A model generated the notes under the pieces. It did no database searches. It had not been told where the DNA came from and saw nothing but the letters and a program-made list of their open reading frames with translations. From assembly GCF_900566075.1 (NCBI RefSeq), contig NZ_UPHU01000001.1, forward strand, positions 5,580,325-5,644,324: a stretch of DNA of 64,000 nt, read 5' to 3'. A program made the position numbers and the translations under genes. Each line of letters begins with the position of its first letter. Position 1 is the stretch's first letter. Source of the stretch: Mycobacterium pseudokansasii. GTDB taxonomy: Bacteria > Actinomycetota > Actinomycetes > Mycobacteriales > Mycobacteriaceae. Below are positions 34,843 through 43,976 of this stretch, piece by piece.

Positions 34843-35145
34843 ATGCGGGAATTTCAGCGGGCCGCGCTGCGCCTGCACATCCTGCATCACGCCGTCGAGG
34901 GAGAAGTCCATGGCGCGTGGCTGACCGGGGAACTGAGTCGCCACGGATATCAGGTGAGCCCCGGCACGCTGTATCCGACCCTGCACCGGCTGGAGGCCGC
35001 CGGTCTGCTGGTGTCGAAGCAACAGGTGGTGGCAGGCCGGGCTCGCCGCGTCTACCGGGCTACCGCGGCCGGCCGCGCGGCGTTGGCCGACGATCGCCGT
35101 GCGCTTCGAGAACTGGCCCGCGAAGTCCTCGGCACGGAGGCTTGA
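34843..35145 (+). CDS. PadR-family transcriptional regulator (Rv3488-like)
   Basis: The product is 100 residues from ATG 34843, with AAAGGGG upstream (TTG 34822 would give 107). It is a winged helix of the PadR type: LRLHILHHAVEGEVHGAWLTGELSRHGYQVSPGTLYPTLHRLEAAGLLVSKQQ with the wing VAGRARRVYRATAAGRAAL. It follows the multicopper oxidase gene by 78 bases, and both promoters carry the same dyad. I infer that it represses itself and the oxidase, responding to a metal or phenolic ligand. Mtb keeps the homologue next to Rv3489/otsA; here it is across the metal cluster. Confidence 0.88.
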   Translation: MREFQRAALRLHILHHAVEGEVHGAWLTGELSRHGYQVSPGTLYPTLHRLEAAGLLVSKQQVVAGRARRVYRATAAGRAALADDRRALRELAREVLGTEA

Positions 35146-35276
35146 CAGGCCTGAGCTACCGTGCCGGCCGGAGTCCGGCCCGCGCCGAGACGCCATGGTG
35201 TTCCCACCGAAACGCTGTGATACTCGATGCAGCGCCGCAGCGCGGTAGGCAGCGAAGAAGATCAAGGAGTACCGAC

Positions 35277-35855
35277 GTGAAGATCCGTCACGGACTGGCC
35301 GCCGGCGCGGGCATCGTCTCGGCCGTCGCACTGGCGACCGCGCTGGAATCAGGCGAACCGGCCCATGCCGTCGCGCCACCGCCGGACGGCGCCTATTCCT
35401 TCAGCGAGGCCGGCGTTTCCGGGGTTACCTGGACCATCACCGCGCTGTGCGACCAGCCGTCCGGAACGCGCAATATGAACGACTACTCCGACCCGGTCAC
35501 GTGGGCGTTCCAGTGTGCGCTCAATATCGCGAGCACGACGCCCCAGCAGATCACCCGCGCCGACAAGCTGCAGAACTTCAGCGCCAGGGCTCGGCTGACC
35601 AGTGTTCTGTGGACCTTCCAGGTGAATCAGGCAGAGGGTGTGTTGTGCCCCGACGGCAGCACCGCGCCGTCGACCGAAACCTATGCGTTCAGCGACGAGA
35701 ACATGAGCGGCACGCACACCACCTTGCATGGCGCGGTCTGTGGTCTGGCGCCGGACATGAAAAAGGAACCGTTCTCTCTCCAGCTGGTGGGGCCGCCGCC
35801 CAGCCCGATCGAACGGTACCCGTTGCGCTGCAACCAAATTGCCATCTGCTACTGA
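35277..35855 (+). CDS. Secreted protein of unknown function (Rv3491-like)
   Basis: The 192-residue protein, the length I recall for Rv3491, has a signal peptide (KIRHGLAAGAGIVSAVALATA, cleavage near AHA at about residue 31). The mature domain has six Cys, for example ALCDQPSG, FQCALN, VLCPDG, AVCGLAP and LRCNQIAIC, suggesting disulfides. GTG 35277 has AAGGAG upstream. Exported; function unknown. Confidence 0.82.
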   Translation: MKIRHGLAAGAGIVSAVALATALESGEPAHAVAPPPDGAYSFSEAGVSGVTWTITALCDQPSGTRNMNDYSDPVTWAFQCALNIASTTPQQITRADKLQNFSARARLTSVLWTFQVNQAEGVLCPDGSTAPSTETYAFSDENMSGTHTTLHGAVCGLAPDMKKEPFSLQLVGPPPSPIERYPLRCNQIAICY

Positions 35856-35942
35856 CGGCGACGGAGCACCTGAGCTGCGGGCGCGTGCCATCGACAATGC
35901 GCGCGTCGACTTTCGACGGGCGCCCGAGCGCACTACCCGGAG

Positions 35943-36257
35943 CTAAACGGGGTGGTGTTGCTGACGCCAGTAGTCCGGGTGTTCAGCCAGCCACCGACGT
36001 TCCACGCGTTGCACCCGGTGATGTTCGGCCATGATCAACAACCCACCGGCGATCAGCAGACCCGCCGCGGCTGAGCCCAGCGTCAGTAGCAGCTCGCGAT
36101 GGTTGTAGGCCAGGGACGCCACAATCCCGGCCAGGCCGATCACGCCGAGCACGATGAGAAACAACCCCGGAAGCCACAGCGTGTCGATAAACGATTCACC
36201 GGCATGCGGTTGGGTGGTCCGGGAGTGTTCCACCGGATCGCGATATGCACCCTTCAT
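35943..36257 (-). CDS. UsfY-like membrane protein
   Basis: The product is 104 residues with two hydrophobic segments (LWLPGLFLIVLGVIGLAGIVASLAY and LLLTLGSAAAGLLIAGGLLIM). The N-terminal YRDPVEHSRTTQPHAGESFID motif and C-terminal RWLAEHPDYWRQQ match UsfY-type proteins, which in M. tuberculosis sit upstream of sigF. ATG 36257 has GGGAGA upstream. Stress-related regulation by SigF would be inference. Convergent with the secreted-protein gene. Confidence 0.72.
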   Translation of the reverse strand: MKGAYRDPVEHSRTTQPHAGESFIDTLWLPGLFLIVLGVIGLAGIVASLAYNHRELLLTLGSAAAGLLIAGGLLIMAEHHRVQRVERRWLAEHPDYWRQQHHPV

Positions 36258-36377
36258 TGACGTCTCCCTTCTCCAAGAGACGCCTCTAGAGTACGCCCAG
36301 ATTGTGTGCCGGGTCACAGTTAATTTTCCGGGTCGCGCAGCTGCGTCGGCTCCGGCCTCGATCGCTCGGGACTGGGC

Positions 36378-36878
36378 TCAGATCGGCGTGATGTAGGCGA
36401 TCAGCCACTTGCCGTCGATCCGTTTGTAGTCCACCCGCAGCCGGCTGCCGTCGTAGAGCGGCTGGCGCGACTTGTCGGTCACGGTGCGGTTCATATACAC
36501 CATCACCGACGCCGAATTTCGTTGCGCCGACATGACTCCCACGCCGACGACATTGGCCTGCACCACCACCTCGCGCTTTTTGGCCTCCGGGATGATCTGG
36601 GCGTTGGCGCTGCGCTTGAACTCCTGGCGATAGTCGGGCGTCAACAACGGATAAGCGTCGTTGAGGCTGCGTTCGACCGTCTGGTAGTCGTAGGCGAACA
36701 CTTTCGGTATCTGGTCGGCGGCCACCTTCGGCAACTCCGCCCGCGCGGTCCGCGCGCCGCTGGTCTCCACCCGGTCCCAGTAGAACCACCCGCCGGCCGC
36801 GGCCAGCCCCACGATCGCGGCGACCAGCAGGACGCCGGCAACGGCACCCAGCGCAGGCCACACGCGCCGCAGTCGCAT
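36378..36878 (-). CDS. Mce4-associated membrane protein (Rv3492c-like)
   Basis: This 166-residue Mas-type protein has one N-terminal membrane segment (LGAVAGVLLVAAIVGLAAAGGWFYW) and an outer domain resembling SnoaL/NTF2-type Mce-associated proteins (LNDAYPLLTPDYRQEFKRSANAQI, VMVYMNRTVTDKS). It is the last gene of the mce4 operon; its ATG at 36878 overlaps the previous stop (TGATG). Mas proteins are thought to stabilise the Mce complex. Confidence 0.87.
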   Translation of the reverse strand: MRLRRVWPALGAVAGVLLVAAIVGLAAAGGWFYWDRVETSGARTARAELPKVAADQIPKVFAYDYQTVERSLNDAYPLLTPDYRQEFKRSANAQIIPEAKKREVVVQANVVGVGVMSAQRNSASVMVYMNRTVTDKSRQPLYDGSRLRVDYKRIDGKWLIAYITPI

Positions 36879-37594
36879 CAGTTGCCCCCGTCGGGATACT
36901 TCAGGTCGTAGCCGGTCATCCGTCCGGTCTCGTCCTCGTGCACGATGACCCGTAACCGGTAGGGCATCGACGGCTTGTTGACGCCGTCGATGTCGGCAAC
37001 GGTCACCCGTACCGAAACCAGCACCGAGGCGTTGTCGCTGACGGTGTCGATGCCTTCCAGGGCGGCACCGTTGATAACGGCCTCGGACGTGGCGTTGGTG
37101 GCGCGGAACAGGCCTTTGAGGTTGTCGACGTTGTTGTTGGCGCTGAGCATCCCGCGCAGCGGACCGCTGGTGCTGTTGACGAATCGGTTGACGGCCTCGT
37201 CGATAGTGTTCGGCGTATAGCTGAACATATTGACCACCAGCTGCGTGGCGGTGTCGACGAAGCGTCGTTCGCGGGCCTGCTCGGCGTCGGCGTCCCGGTG
37301 CTGGCCAACGAGGGCCAGCACCCCCCAGCTCAGCGCGGCGATGACCACTACGGCGGCGACCAGCGAGATCCAGGCCACCAGCCTGCCCCGCGCCCGCCGC
37401 CGGGGCGGCGGCCGGAGGGCCGACCGGGCCTTGGCCGGCGTGGCCGGTTTGGCCGGTGGCTTCGGCTCGGGCGTGGACGCCACGGTGACGGTGGCTTCGG
37501 CGGTGTCCCGCTGGCTCGATACGGCTTTGGCCGGACCCGCCGCCCGAGACGCCCGCCGGCGCACCCGTTGCGCACCCGGCTGCTGTGGTGCCAC
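36878..37594 (-). CDS. Mce4-associated membrane protein (Rv3493c-like)
   Basis: The product is 238 residues from GTG 37594, which overlaps the mce4F stop (TAGTG). A long basic, Pro-rich cytoplasmic head (KPPAKPATPAKARSALRPPPRRRARG) precedes a membrane segment (LVAWISLVAAVVVIAALSWGVLALVG) and an outer Mas-type domain (VDTATQLVVNMFSYTPNTIDEAVNRFVNSTSG). It belongs to the Mce4 cholesterol importer accessory set. Confidence 0.87.
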   Translation of the reverse strand: MAPQQPGAQRVRRRASRAAGPAKAVSSQRDTAEATVTVASTPEPKPPAKPATPAKARSALRPPPRRRARGRLVAWISLVAAVVVIAALSWGVLALVGQHRDADAEQARERRFVDTATQLVVNMFSYTPNTIDEAVNRFVNSTSGPLRGMLSANNNVDNLKGLFRATNATSEAVINGAALEGIDTVSDNASVLVSVRVTVADIDGVNKPSMPYRLRVIVHEDETGRMTGYDLKYPDGGN

Positions 37595-39264
37595 TACATG
37601 GCCTTCGGAGCAAGCATGAGGTCCACCCAATTCTCTGCGCTGGACGCGCCGTTGACGCCAGGCGCGAAGATACCAGTGCCGCCGGCCGGGTCTTTGAAGA
37701 CGCCGGTCGTCTGGTCGTAGGTGGTGTAAGCCTGGCCGCTGGCTTGCGGTTCCGGTCCGGTGCCCACCGGCGGGGGCGGCGGCGGCAGCGTCTTCGGGTA
37801 CGGGAGCAGCGGCGGCTGCGGCGGGTAATCCGGCGGCATCCACGACGTGAAGGGCGGCGGCGGGCCGTTGTCGTTGGGCGGCGGCGCCGGCTGCGCCGGC
37901 TGGTGCGGCGCCGGTCCGGGACCGGGGACCACACCCGGTGGTGGCGGCCCGGCGATCGGCGTGCCCGGGTCCGGATCGGCGTCCGGCGGAATGTAGGGAA
38001 ACTTGTTGGGCGGCAAGACGTTCAGTCCGTTGGTTACCGGTGTGTCGTACGGCACCGGCGGACCGCGCCACGGGTTGCGGCCCAGCGGCACGTAGCCCTT
38101 CGGATCCCGGCACAACTGGATCGTCGGTGCCCGCTTGCCGGGAAACTCCTGGCACGGGTAGTTCCGGGCACCGCGAACCGTGCTGGGGTCGTTCTGGGCG
38201 GTCTTGCAGTACATGTCCGTCGGGATTTCCCGCAGTCCCTCGTCGGCGGGCGAGCGGATCAGCGGCGGCGGAATGAAGCCGACGTTGCATGGCGGCGGGT
38301 CGTTGAGGTCGATCTTGAAGTCCAGCTTGGCGCCCTCGTCCTGGGGCACCCCGCCGGCCGCGGTGGTGAGCGCGGCGAACAGCGCCGGCAGCACCACCAG
38401 CAGCTGCTCGATCGACTTGTGATAGATCACGCCCACCCGGCCGAGGTTGGCCAGGCTGGCCGCCAGCGCCGGGAAGGAGGGCCGGATACCGGAGAATGCC
38501 GTGTTGGCCTCGTCGATCGCGTCCGGAGCGGTGGCCAGGGTGTCGCGCAGCCGCGGATCGGCCGCACGGAGCTCGGCGGTGAACCGCGCCAGCCCGTCAG
38601 CCAGGGACTTGATGTCAGCGCCGGCACGGACTTGAGCCTGCAGGAACGGACCGGCCTGATCGATCAGCTGCGAGACCTGCGGGTAGTTGGTATTGGCCTC
38701 ATCCACCAGCAACCGCGCCGATTCCACCAGCCGGGCCAGCTCCGGACCGGTGCCGTTGGTGGCGGTGAACGCCTCGTGCAGCAATTCCCGCAGCCGCGTA
38801 TCGCCGAGACTGTTGACCAGCACCTCGGCCTTGTGCAGCAGATCGGCGACGTCCTGGCCGATCCGGGTGTTCTTGCGCTCGATCTTGGATCCGTTGCGCA
38901 GCTTGGCCGGCGACGGATTGGCGGGCGGCACCAGGTCGACGTACTGCTCGCCGATGGCCGACACGCTCTTCACGGTGGCGGTGACGTTCGACGGAATCGG
39001 AGTGCCGCTGTTCAGCCGCATTTCGGCGGTGACGCCGGATGGATTCAGCTCGACCGACTCCACCCGCCCCACTTCCACGCCGCGGTAGGTGACGTTGGCG
39101 TTCTTGTACAAACCGCCGCCGGCGACGAAATCGGCGCTGACACCGTAGGTACCGAGGCCGAACGTGGCCGGCAACCGCAGGTAGAAGACCGCCATCACCA
39201 CCAGGGTGATGACGGTGATCACCCCGAAGATGGCCAGCTGGATCCTGGTGAGTCTGTCGATCAT
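37594..39264 (-). CDS. mce4F: Mce4F, Mce-family subunit of the sterol importer
   Basis: The product is 556 residues. An N-terminal membrane segment (LAIFGVITVITLVVMAVFYLRL) is followed by the MlaD/MCE domain (YGVSADFVAGGGLYKNANVTYRGVEVGRVESVEL, about 38-115), a long helical region (about 130-310) and a Pro-rich C-terminal tail (about 410-520). Six MCE subunits form a tube spanning the cell envelope. Ends overlap the following gene. Confidence 0.95.
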   Translation of the reverse strand: MIDRLTRIQLAIFGVITVITLVVMAVFYLRLPATFGLGTYGVSADFVAGGGLYKNANVTYRGVEVGRVESVELNPSGVTAEMRLNSGTPIPSNVTATVKSVSAIGEQYVDLVPPANPSPAKLRNGSKIERKNTRIGQDVADLLHKAEVLVNSLGDTRLRELLHEAFTATNGTGPELARLVESARLLVDEANTNYPQVSQLIDQAGPFLQAQVRAGADIKSLADGLARFTAELRAADPRLRDTLATAPDAIDEANTAFSGIRPSFPALAASLANLGRVGVIYHKSIEQLLVVLPALFAALTTAAGGVPQDEGAKLDFKIDLNDPPPCNVGFIPPPLIRSPADEGLREIPTDMYCKTAQNDPSTVRGARNYPCQEFPGKRAPTIQLCRDPKGYVPLGRNPWRGPPVPYDTPVTNGLNVLPPNKFPYIPPDADPDPGTPIAGPPPPGVVPGPGPAPHQPAQPAPPPNDNGPPPPFTSWMPPDYPPQPPLLPYPKTLPPPPPPVGTGPEPQASGQAYTTYDQTTGVFKDPAGGTGIFAPGVNGASSAENWVDLMLAPKAM

Positions 39265-39276
39265 CTCCGCATACCC

Positions 39277-40437
39277 TTACTGACCCGAAGCCGTACCGGG
39301 CGGAATCTTGAACGGGTCGGCCGCCTGTCCGGACAGGTTGGCCAATTCCCCGGTCAGGAAGTCGGGCGGGTTGACGACCTCGTCCATGTGCGCCATGTTC
39401 GGGTCGAGTGCATACGACGTGGTGAAGAACGTCTCGCCGATACGCCGCAGGGTCAGGTCGAACGTGGTGAACACGTTGAGATAGTCCCCGCGCACCGCCT
39501 GTTTGATGCCGAAGTTGGGGAACGGGAAGGTCAGCAGCAGCTGCTGCGAGGTGACGAATTCCTTACGGTTGTCGTTGATCGCCTTCACGACCGAGTACAG
39601 GTCTTTCAAGTCTGCGGCGAAGTCGGTCTTGGTCTTGGACAGCACGTGCGAGGTGACCATGGCCAGCTTTTTCAGCGCGGCGAACGCCTCGACGATGCTG
39701 GCGCGGTTCTTGTTGAGCACCCGAAGCGCGTCGGGCAAGGTGTCCAGCGCCCGACCCAGGTTGTCCTTGTCCCGGGCCAGGATGCCGGCGAATCTGTTCA
39801 GCCCGTCGACCGCGTTGATGATGTCGTTGACCTGCTTGTTGAGTCCGGCCGTCAACTCCGCGAGCCTGGGGATCAGGTCTTTGAACTGACCCTGCCGGCC
39901 CGCCACGGCTTGATAGGTCTCGTCGGTGATCTCCTCCAGCGCACCGACATTGCCCTTGTTGACCACCACCCCGAGTGCGGCGAACACCTCCTCAGTGGTA
40001 GGCGCGCGGCCCGTGCGGGACTCCGGGATGGACCGGCAGTTCCGGTCGCCCAGCCTGCCGGTCGGATTGTCTGCCGGACGCACCAGGTCGACGTGCATCG
40101 AGCCCAGCAGCGACGTCTGGGCGACCGTGGCGGTCGAGTTGCACGGCAGCACCACTTGCTTGTCCATGGCCAATGTCACCGCGGCATAAAAGGATCCGTC
40201 GGGCCGCTGCATGGCGTCGATGCCGGCGACACTGCCCACAGTGACGTCGTCGACCATCACCGGCGAGTTCTGCGGCAGCGTCGCCACGTCGGGCATCTCG
40301 GCGGTGATCGTGAATGCGCCGTCGCCGTGGCCGGCGGTCCCGGGCAACGGCAGCGAGTTCAGCCCGCCGAACTGACAACCCGCAAGCAGCGTGCTGCCCG
40401 CAGCAAAAGCGCTGGCCCGCAACATGATTCGCTTCAT
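39277..40437 (-). CDS. mce4E: Mce4E (LprN), lipoprotein Mce subunit
   Basis: The product is 386 residues. The signal peptide ends in a lipobox (STLLAGC, Cys21), so this is the lipidated E subunit typical of mce operons. The MCE domain is near residues 40-115 (FTITAEMPDVATLPQNSPVMVDDVTVGSVAGI) and is followed by the helical region (LTAGLNKQVNDIINAVDGLNRF). It overlaps the mce4D stop by one base and is 12 bases before mce4F. Confidence 0.94.
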   Translation of the reverse strand: MKRIMLRASAFAAGSTLLAGCQFGGLNSLPLPGTAGHGDGAFTITAEMPDVATLPQNSPVMVDDVTVGSVAGIDAMQRPDGSFYAAVTLAMDKQVVLPCNSTATVAQTSLLGSMHVDLVRPADNPTGRLGDRNCRSIPESRTGRAPTTEEVFAALGVVVNKGNVGALEEITDETYQAVAGRQGQFKDLIPRLAELTAGLNKQVNDIINAVDGLNRFAGILARDKDNLGRALDTLPDALRVLNKNRASIVEAFAALKKLAMVTSHVLSKTKTDFAADLKDLYSVVKAINDNRKEFVTSQQLLLTFPFPNFGIKQAVRGDYLNVFTTFDLTLRRIGETFFTTSYALDPNMAHMDEVVNPPDFLTGELANLSGQAADPFKIPPGTASGQ

Positions 40438-41864
40438 CAGCCGGCCCCCTGCTCGGCAGGCAGCGGTGCCGTCGGCGCCGGGGAGCCCGCCGGAGCAGGC
40501 TGCGGACCGGCAGCGGCGCTGGGCGGCGGCCCCGGCAGCGGGCCGAAACCGGGCGGGGGGCCCGGCGCTTGGGGAACCAGCAGGCTCTGCAGGTCGGTGC
40601 TGTTGCCCGGCGCAGGCTGAGTCGTCGGCTTGGCCGGAATCCAGGTCAACTCCGGAACCGGCGTCTCGGCCTTGGCCTGGGTGGCCGGGGTGTCGTAGAT
40701 GACCTGGCCCTTGTAGGCCGTGATCGTGTTGAGCGGGTGGAACATGATCGGCGGGTAGTTCGCCGTGAGCCGGCGCAGCACCGGTCCCAAGCGCTCACGG
40801 CACAGTTCGGCGCGCCGGTAGTAGTCGGGTCCCGACGTTCCCGCAGGGGTGTCGAACGAGCCGCCGCAGATGAATTGCACGGGGTTGGCGAAGTTGGGTA
40901 TCGACAGCAGACCGTTCAGGGTGCCCTGCGCGGGGTCGTAGATGTTGTAGAAGTTGGCGATACCGGGACCCGCCACGTGCAACACCTGTTCGAGGTTGTC
41001 GCTCTGGTTGCTCAAGGTCTGGGTAAGGTCGCCCAGCTGGCTGACCGTTTCGATCAGCGTCGAGTTGTTCTCGTGCAGAAAGCCCCGGATATCGGAGAGC
41101 GCCTGGTTGAGCGTGCCCAGGGTGTGGTCCAGGTTGCGTGAGCTGTCGGCGAGCACCTGCGACACCGAGGCCACGTGCCCGGCGAACTGAACGATCTGCT
41201 CGTTGCTCTGCGACAGCGCGTCGACCAGTACCTGCAGGTTCTTGACGGTGCTGAAAATGTCGCTGCGCGAATCCCCCAGGCGCCCGGCGACTTGCGAGAG
41301 TTCCTGCAGCGCCTTGTGGAACGAGTCGCCGTTGCCGTCGAGGGTGTCGGCGGCCTGGTTGATCGCTGCTCCCAGTGGGCCCTGCAGTTCCCCCGCGGCC
41401 GGACTGAGCGTGACCGACAGTTGCGTCAGCGCCTCCTTGACCTCGTCCCACTCCACCGGGACCGCGGTGCGGGACAGCTCGATGCTGGCGCCGTCGGGCA
41501 GCACCGCGCCGCCGGTGTAGGCGGGAGTGAGCTGAATGAACCTCGCCGCCACCAGGTTTGGCGACATGATGACGGCCTGGGCGTCGCGGGGAACCTTGAC
41601 GTCCTCGGACACCGACATGGTGATCTTGACGTCGGACGGCCGCGGCTCGATCGCGTCCACGGTACCGACCGGAACCCCGAGGATGCGGACCTCGTCGCCG
41701 GGGTAGAGCCCGACGGCGGAGGTGAAGTACGCGACGATCTTGCGGCCGTTGCCGCCCACCGAAGCCAGCACGTAGACACCGCCCACCAGCACCGCGACCA
41801 ACGCGATGATGGTGACGGTGCGCACGCCCCGGCGGCCGAAACGTCGTTGTATGGCGGTCGTCAT
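40437..41864 (-). CDS. mce4D: Mce4D, Mce-family subunit
   Basis: The product is 475 residues: a membrane segment (TVTIIALVAVLVGGVYVLASVG), the MCE domain (YFTSAVGLYPGDEVRILGVPVGTVDAIEP), a helical region with repeated Leu-rich heptads, and a Pro/Gly-rich C-terminus. It overlaps mce4C by 4 bases (ATGA). Somewhat longer than the 451 residues I recall for M. tuberculosis, mainly in the tail. Confidence 0.94.
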   Translation of the reverse strand: MTTAIQRRFGRRGVRTVTIIALVAVLVGGVYVLASVGGNGRKIVAYFTSAVGLYPGDEVRILGVPVGTVDAIEPRPSDVKITMSVSEDVKVPRDAQAVIMSPNLVAARFIQLTPAYTGGAVLPDGASIELSRTAVPVEWDEVKEALTQLSVTLSPAAGELQGPLGAAINQAADTLDGNGDSFHKALQELSQVAGRLGDSRSDIFSTVKNLQVLVDALSQSNEQIVQFAGHVASVSQVLADSSRNLDHTLGTLNQALSDIRGFLHENNSTLIETVSQLGDLTQTLSNQSDNLEQVLHVAGPGIANFYNIYDPAQGTLNGLLSIPNFANPVQFICGGSFDTPAGTSGPDYYRRAELCRERLGPVLRRLTANYPPIMFHPLNTITAYKGQVIYDTPATQAKAETPVPELTWIPAKPTTQPAPGNSTDLQSLLVPQAPGPPPGFGPLPGPPPSAAAGPQPAPAGSPAPTAPLPAEQGAG

Positions 41865-42934
41865 GGTGACTTCGGCCTGATGATCCAGCGTTCCTGGATG
41901 AGCCCGCGCAGATAGTCGGCGAAGCTGTCCGGCAGTTTGCCGGGCTGGTAGACCATGTCGAACACCATGGCCATCAGCGGCGCCGGAATCGCGCTGAAGA
42001 CGTTGACGTTGAATCCCGGTCCGGATCCGACGACCTCGCCCAGCGTGGTCGCGTAGGCCGGCAGCCGCTTGAGGGCTTCGGTGATGTAGTCGCGGCGCTC
42101 GTTGAGGTTGCTCAGCACCTGGTTGAGCTTGGAGAGGGCCGGGCCGAACTCTCGGCGGTTGTCGGCGACGAAGCCGGAAATCTGCGCCGAGACGTCGTCG
42201 ATGCCGGAGATGAGCGCGCCCAGCGCGGCACGGCGCTCGTCGAGCGCGGCGAACAACTGGTTGCCGTCCTCGATCAGCTTGTTGACCTGCGCGGCGCGCT
42301 GCGACAACACCCCGGTTACCGTCTTGGCGTGCGCCAGCAGACCCTGCAGCGCTTCGTCGCGACTGTTCAGGGTGCGCGACAGCGACGTCACGCCGTCCAG
42401 CGCACCGCGCAGCTGCGGTGTGGCGTCATGCAGCGTCTCGGTGAGCACCTTCAAGGCCTGCTCGAACTGCGGCTTGTTCAGGTCGTTGGCGTTGCGGCCC
42501 AGCTCCTCGAGGGCGCCGTTGAGTGTGTAGGGCGTGGTGGTGCGGTTCAACGGAATCGTGGTGGCATGCCCGCTGCCGGCAGGGGTGACTGCGATGGACC
42601 GCTCGCCGAGGATGGTGTCGGTCCGGATCGCGGCCAGCGACTGGTCGCCGACGACGACTTTGCGGTCCACGCTGAAGGTGATCTTGGCGCTGTCACCGGC
42701 CAGGCTCACCTCCGAGACCTTGCCCACCTTGAAGCCCGAGACGTAGACGGCGTTACCGGGCGTGATGCCGCCCGCATCGGTGAAGTAGGCGTCGTAGGTC
42801 TTGCCCTGAGGAATGAAGGGCAGCCCGGCGTAGCCGAATGCGATCAGCACGACGCAGACCACCAGCACCACGCCGAAGATGCCGGTGCGCAGCGGGTCGC
42901 GATCGCGTTTACTGCCTGGCTTCTTACTTGGCAA
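41861..42934 (-). CDS. mce4C: Mce4C, Mce-family subunit
   Basis: The product is 357 residues, as I recall for M. tuberculosis. It has a membrane segment (LRTGIFGVVLVVCVVLIAFGYAG), the MCE domain (YDAYFTDAGGITPGNAVYVSGFKVGKVSEVSL) and the helical needle region. It overlaps mce4B by 11 bases and mce4D by 4. Confidence 0.94.
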   Translation of the reverse strand: MPSKKPGSKRDRDPLRTGIFGVVLVVCVVLIAFGYAGLPFIPQGKTYDAYFTDAGGITPGNAVYVSGFKVGKVSEVSLAGDSAKITFSVDRKVVVGDQSLAAIRTDTILGERSIAVTPAGSGHATTIPLNRTTTPYTLNGALEELGRNANDLNKPQFEQALKVLTETLHDATPQLRGALDGVTSLSRTLNSRDEALQGLLAHAKTVTGVLSQRAAQVNKLIEDGNQLFAALDERRAALGALISGIDDVSAQISGFVADNRREFGPALSKLNQVLSNLNERRDYITEALKRLPAYATTLGEVVGSGPGFNVNVFSAIPAPLMAMVFDMVYQPGKLPDSFADYLRGLIQERWIIRPKSP

Positions 42935-43976
42935 AGGCGCACCTTCCCTTGCTGGGATCCGGCTGACCGCCCATCGGGATCAGGATGTCGCTGCCGGCCG
43001 GACCGTTGATCTTGATCGTCACGGTGCAGAAGTAGATGTTGAAGAACGCCCCGTAGGAGCCGAGTGCCGCCAACCGCAGGTAGTCCTCGCCCAGCTGTTC
43101 GATGTCGTTGTTGATCTCGGCCTTGCGTTCGTCGAGCTCGGTGGCCAACGGCCGGGTGTTTTCCAGGATGCCCTGCAACGGCCGACGCGAATTTCTCAGC
43201 AGGTCGGTGAGATCGGTTGTCGTCGAGGCCAGCGGCGGGATCGCGCCGGCAACCGCGTCCTTGTTGTCGGCCAGCCCGGTGATCAGCTGTTGCAGCTGGT
43301 CGACACTGGCGGAGAATTGCGCGCTCTTCTGGTCGACGGTGGCCAGCACCGCGTTGAGGTTGGTGATCGCGTCACCGATCAGCTGGTCGCGTTGGCCCAG
43401 GGCCGTCGAAAAGGCGCTGGTTTCGGCGAGCACGTCCGACAATGCGCCGCCCTGGCCTTGCAGCAACTCGATGACCGCGCTGGTGATCGTGTTGACCTTG
43501 TCCGCGTCGAGGCCCTTGAGCACCGGCTTCAGTCCCCCCAGCAGCGCATCGAGGTCCAGCGCCGGCTGAGTGTGCTGGGCGTTGATGGTGCCGCCCGGCG
43601 GCAGCTTGCGCAGCTCCCCGGGCCCGGAGGTGATCTCCAGGTACCGGTCGCCGACCAGGTTTTCGTACCGGACCATCGCACGCGTGGACGAGTACAGCGT
43701 GTAGCGCTTGTCGACTCCGAACGTCACGTCGACGGTGTTGTCCGGGTTCAGCGCGACCCCCGAGACCGCCCCGACCGGTATGCCGGCGATGCGCACCTTC
43801 TGGCCAGCCTTCAACCGGGACGCGTTGGTGAAGGTGGCGTGGTAGCTGGCTTCGGGGCCGAACCGGAAGTCGCCGAACACCACCACCAGCGCCGCGGCCA
43901 CCAGCAACATCGCCAGTGCGAAGATGCTGACCTTGATCACCATCGAGCGATGCGACGGCACGCCCCCGCCGGCCAT
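42924..43976 (-). CDS. mce4B: Mce4B, Mce-family subunit
   Basis: The product is 350 residues: a membrane segment (VIKVSIFALAMLLVAAALVVVFG), the MCE domain (YHATFTNASRLKAGQKVRIAGIPVGAVSGVAL) and a helical domain (LLQGQGGALSDVLAETSAFSTAL...). The ATG at 43976 overlaps the mce4A stop by one base (TGATG). Confidence 0.94.
   Translation of the reverse strand: MAGGGVPSHRSMVIKVSIFALAMLLVAAALVVVFGDFRFGPEASYHATFTNASRLKAGQKVRIAGIPVGAVSGVALNPDNTVDVTFGVDKRYTLYSSTRAMVRYENLVGDRYLEITSGPGELRKLPPGGTINAQHTQPALDLDALLGGLKPVLKGLDADKVNTITSAVIELLQGQGGALSDVLAETSAFSTALGQRDQLIGDAITNLNAVLATVDQKSAQFSASVDQLQQLITGLADNKDAVAGAIPPLASTTTDLTDLLRNSRRPLQGILENTRPLATELDERKAEINNDIEQLGEDYLRLAALGSYGAFFNIYFCTVTIKINGPAGSDILIPMGGQPDPSKGRCAFAK

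Noticed and set aside
35877..35930. GC-rich inverted repeat as a terminator between the Rv3491-like and UsfY-like genes
   Set aside because: The arms are short, the loop is over 30 bases and no T-tract follows.
37585..40620. A 1011-codon plus-strand open frame over mce4F/mce4E
   Set aside because: It is an antisense shadow of the mce genes, produced by high-GC codon use; the sequence is Arg/Gly/Val-rich and has no fold signature.
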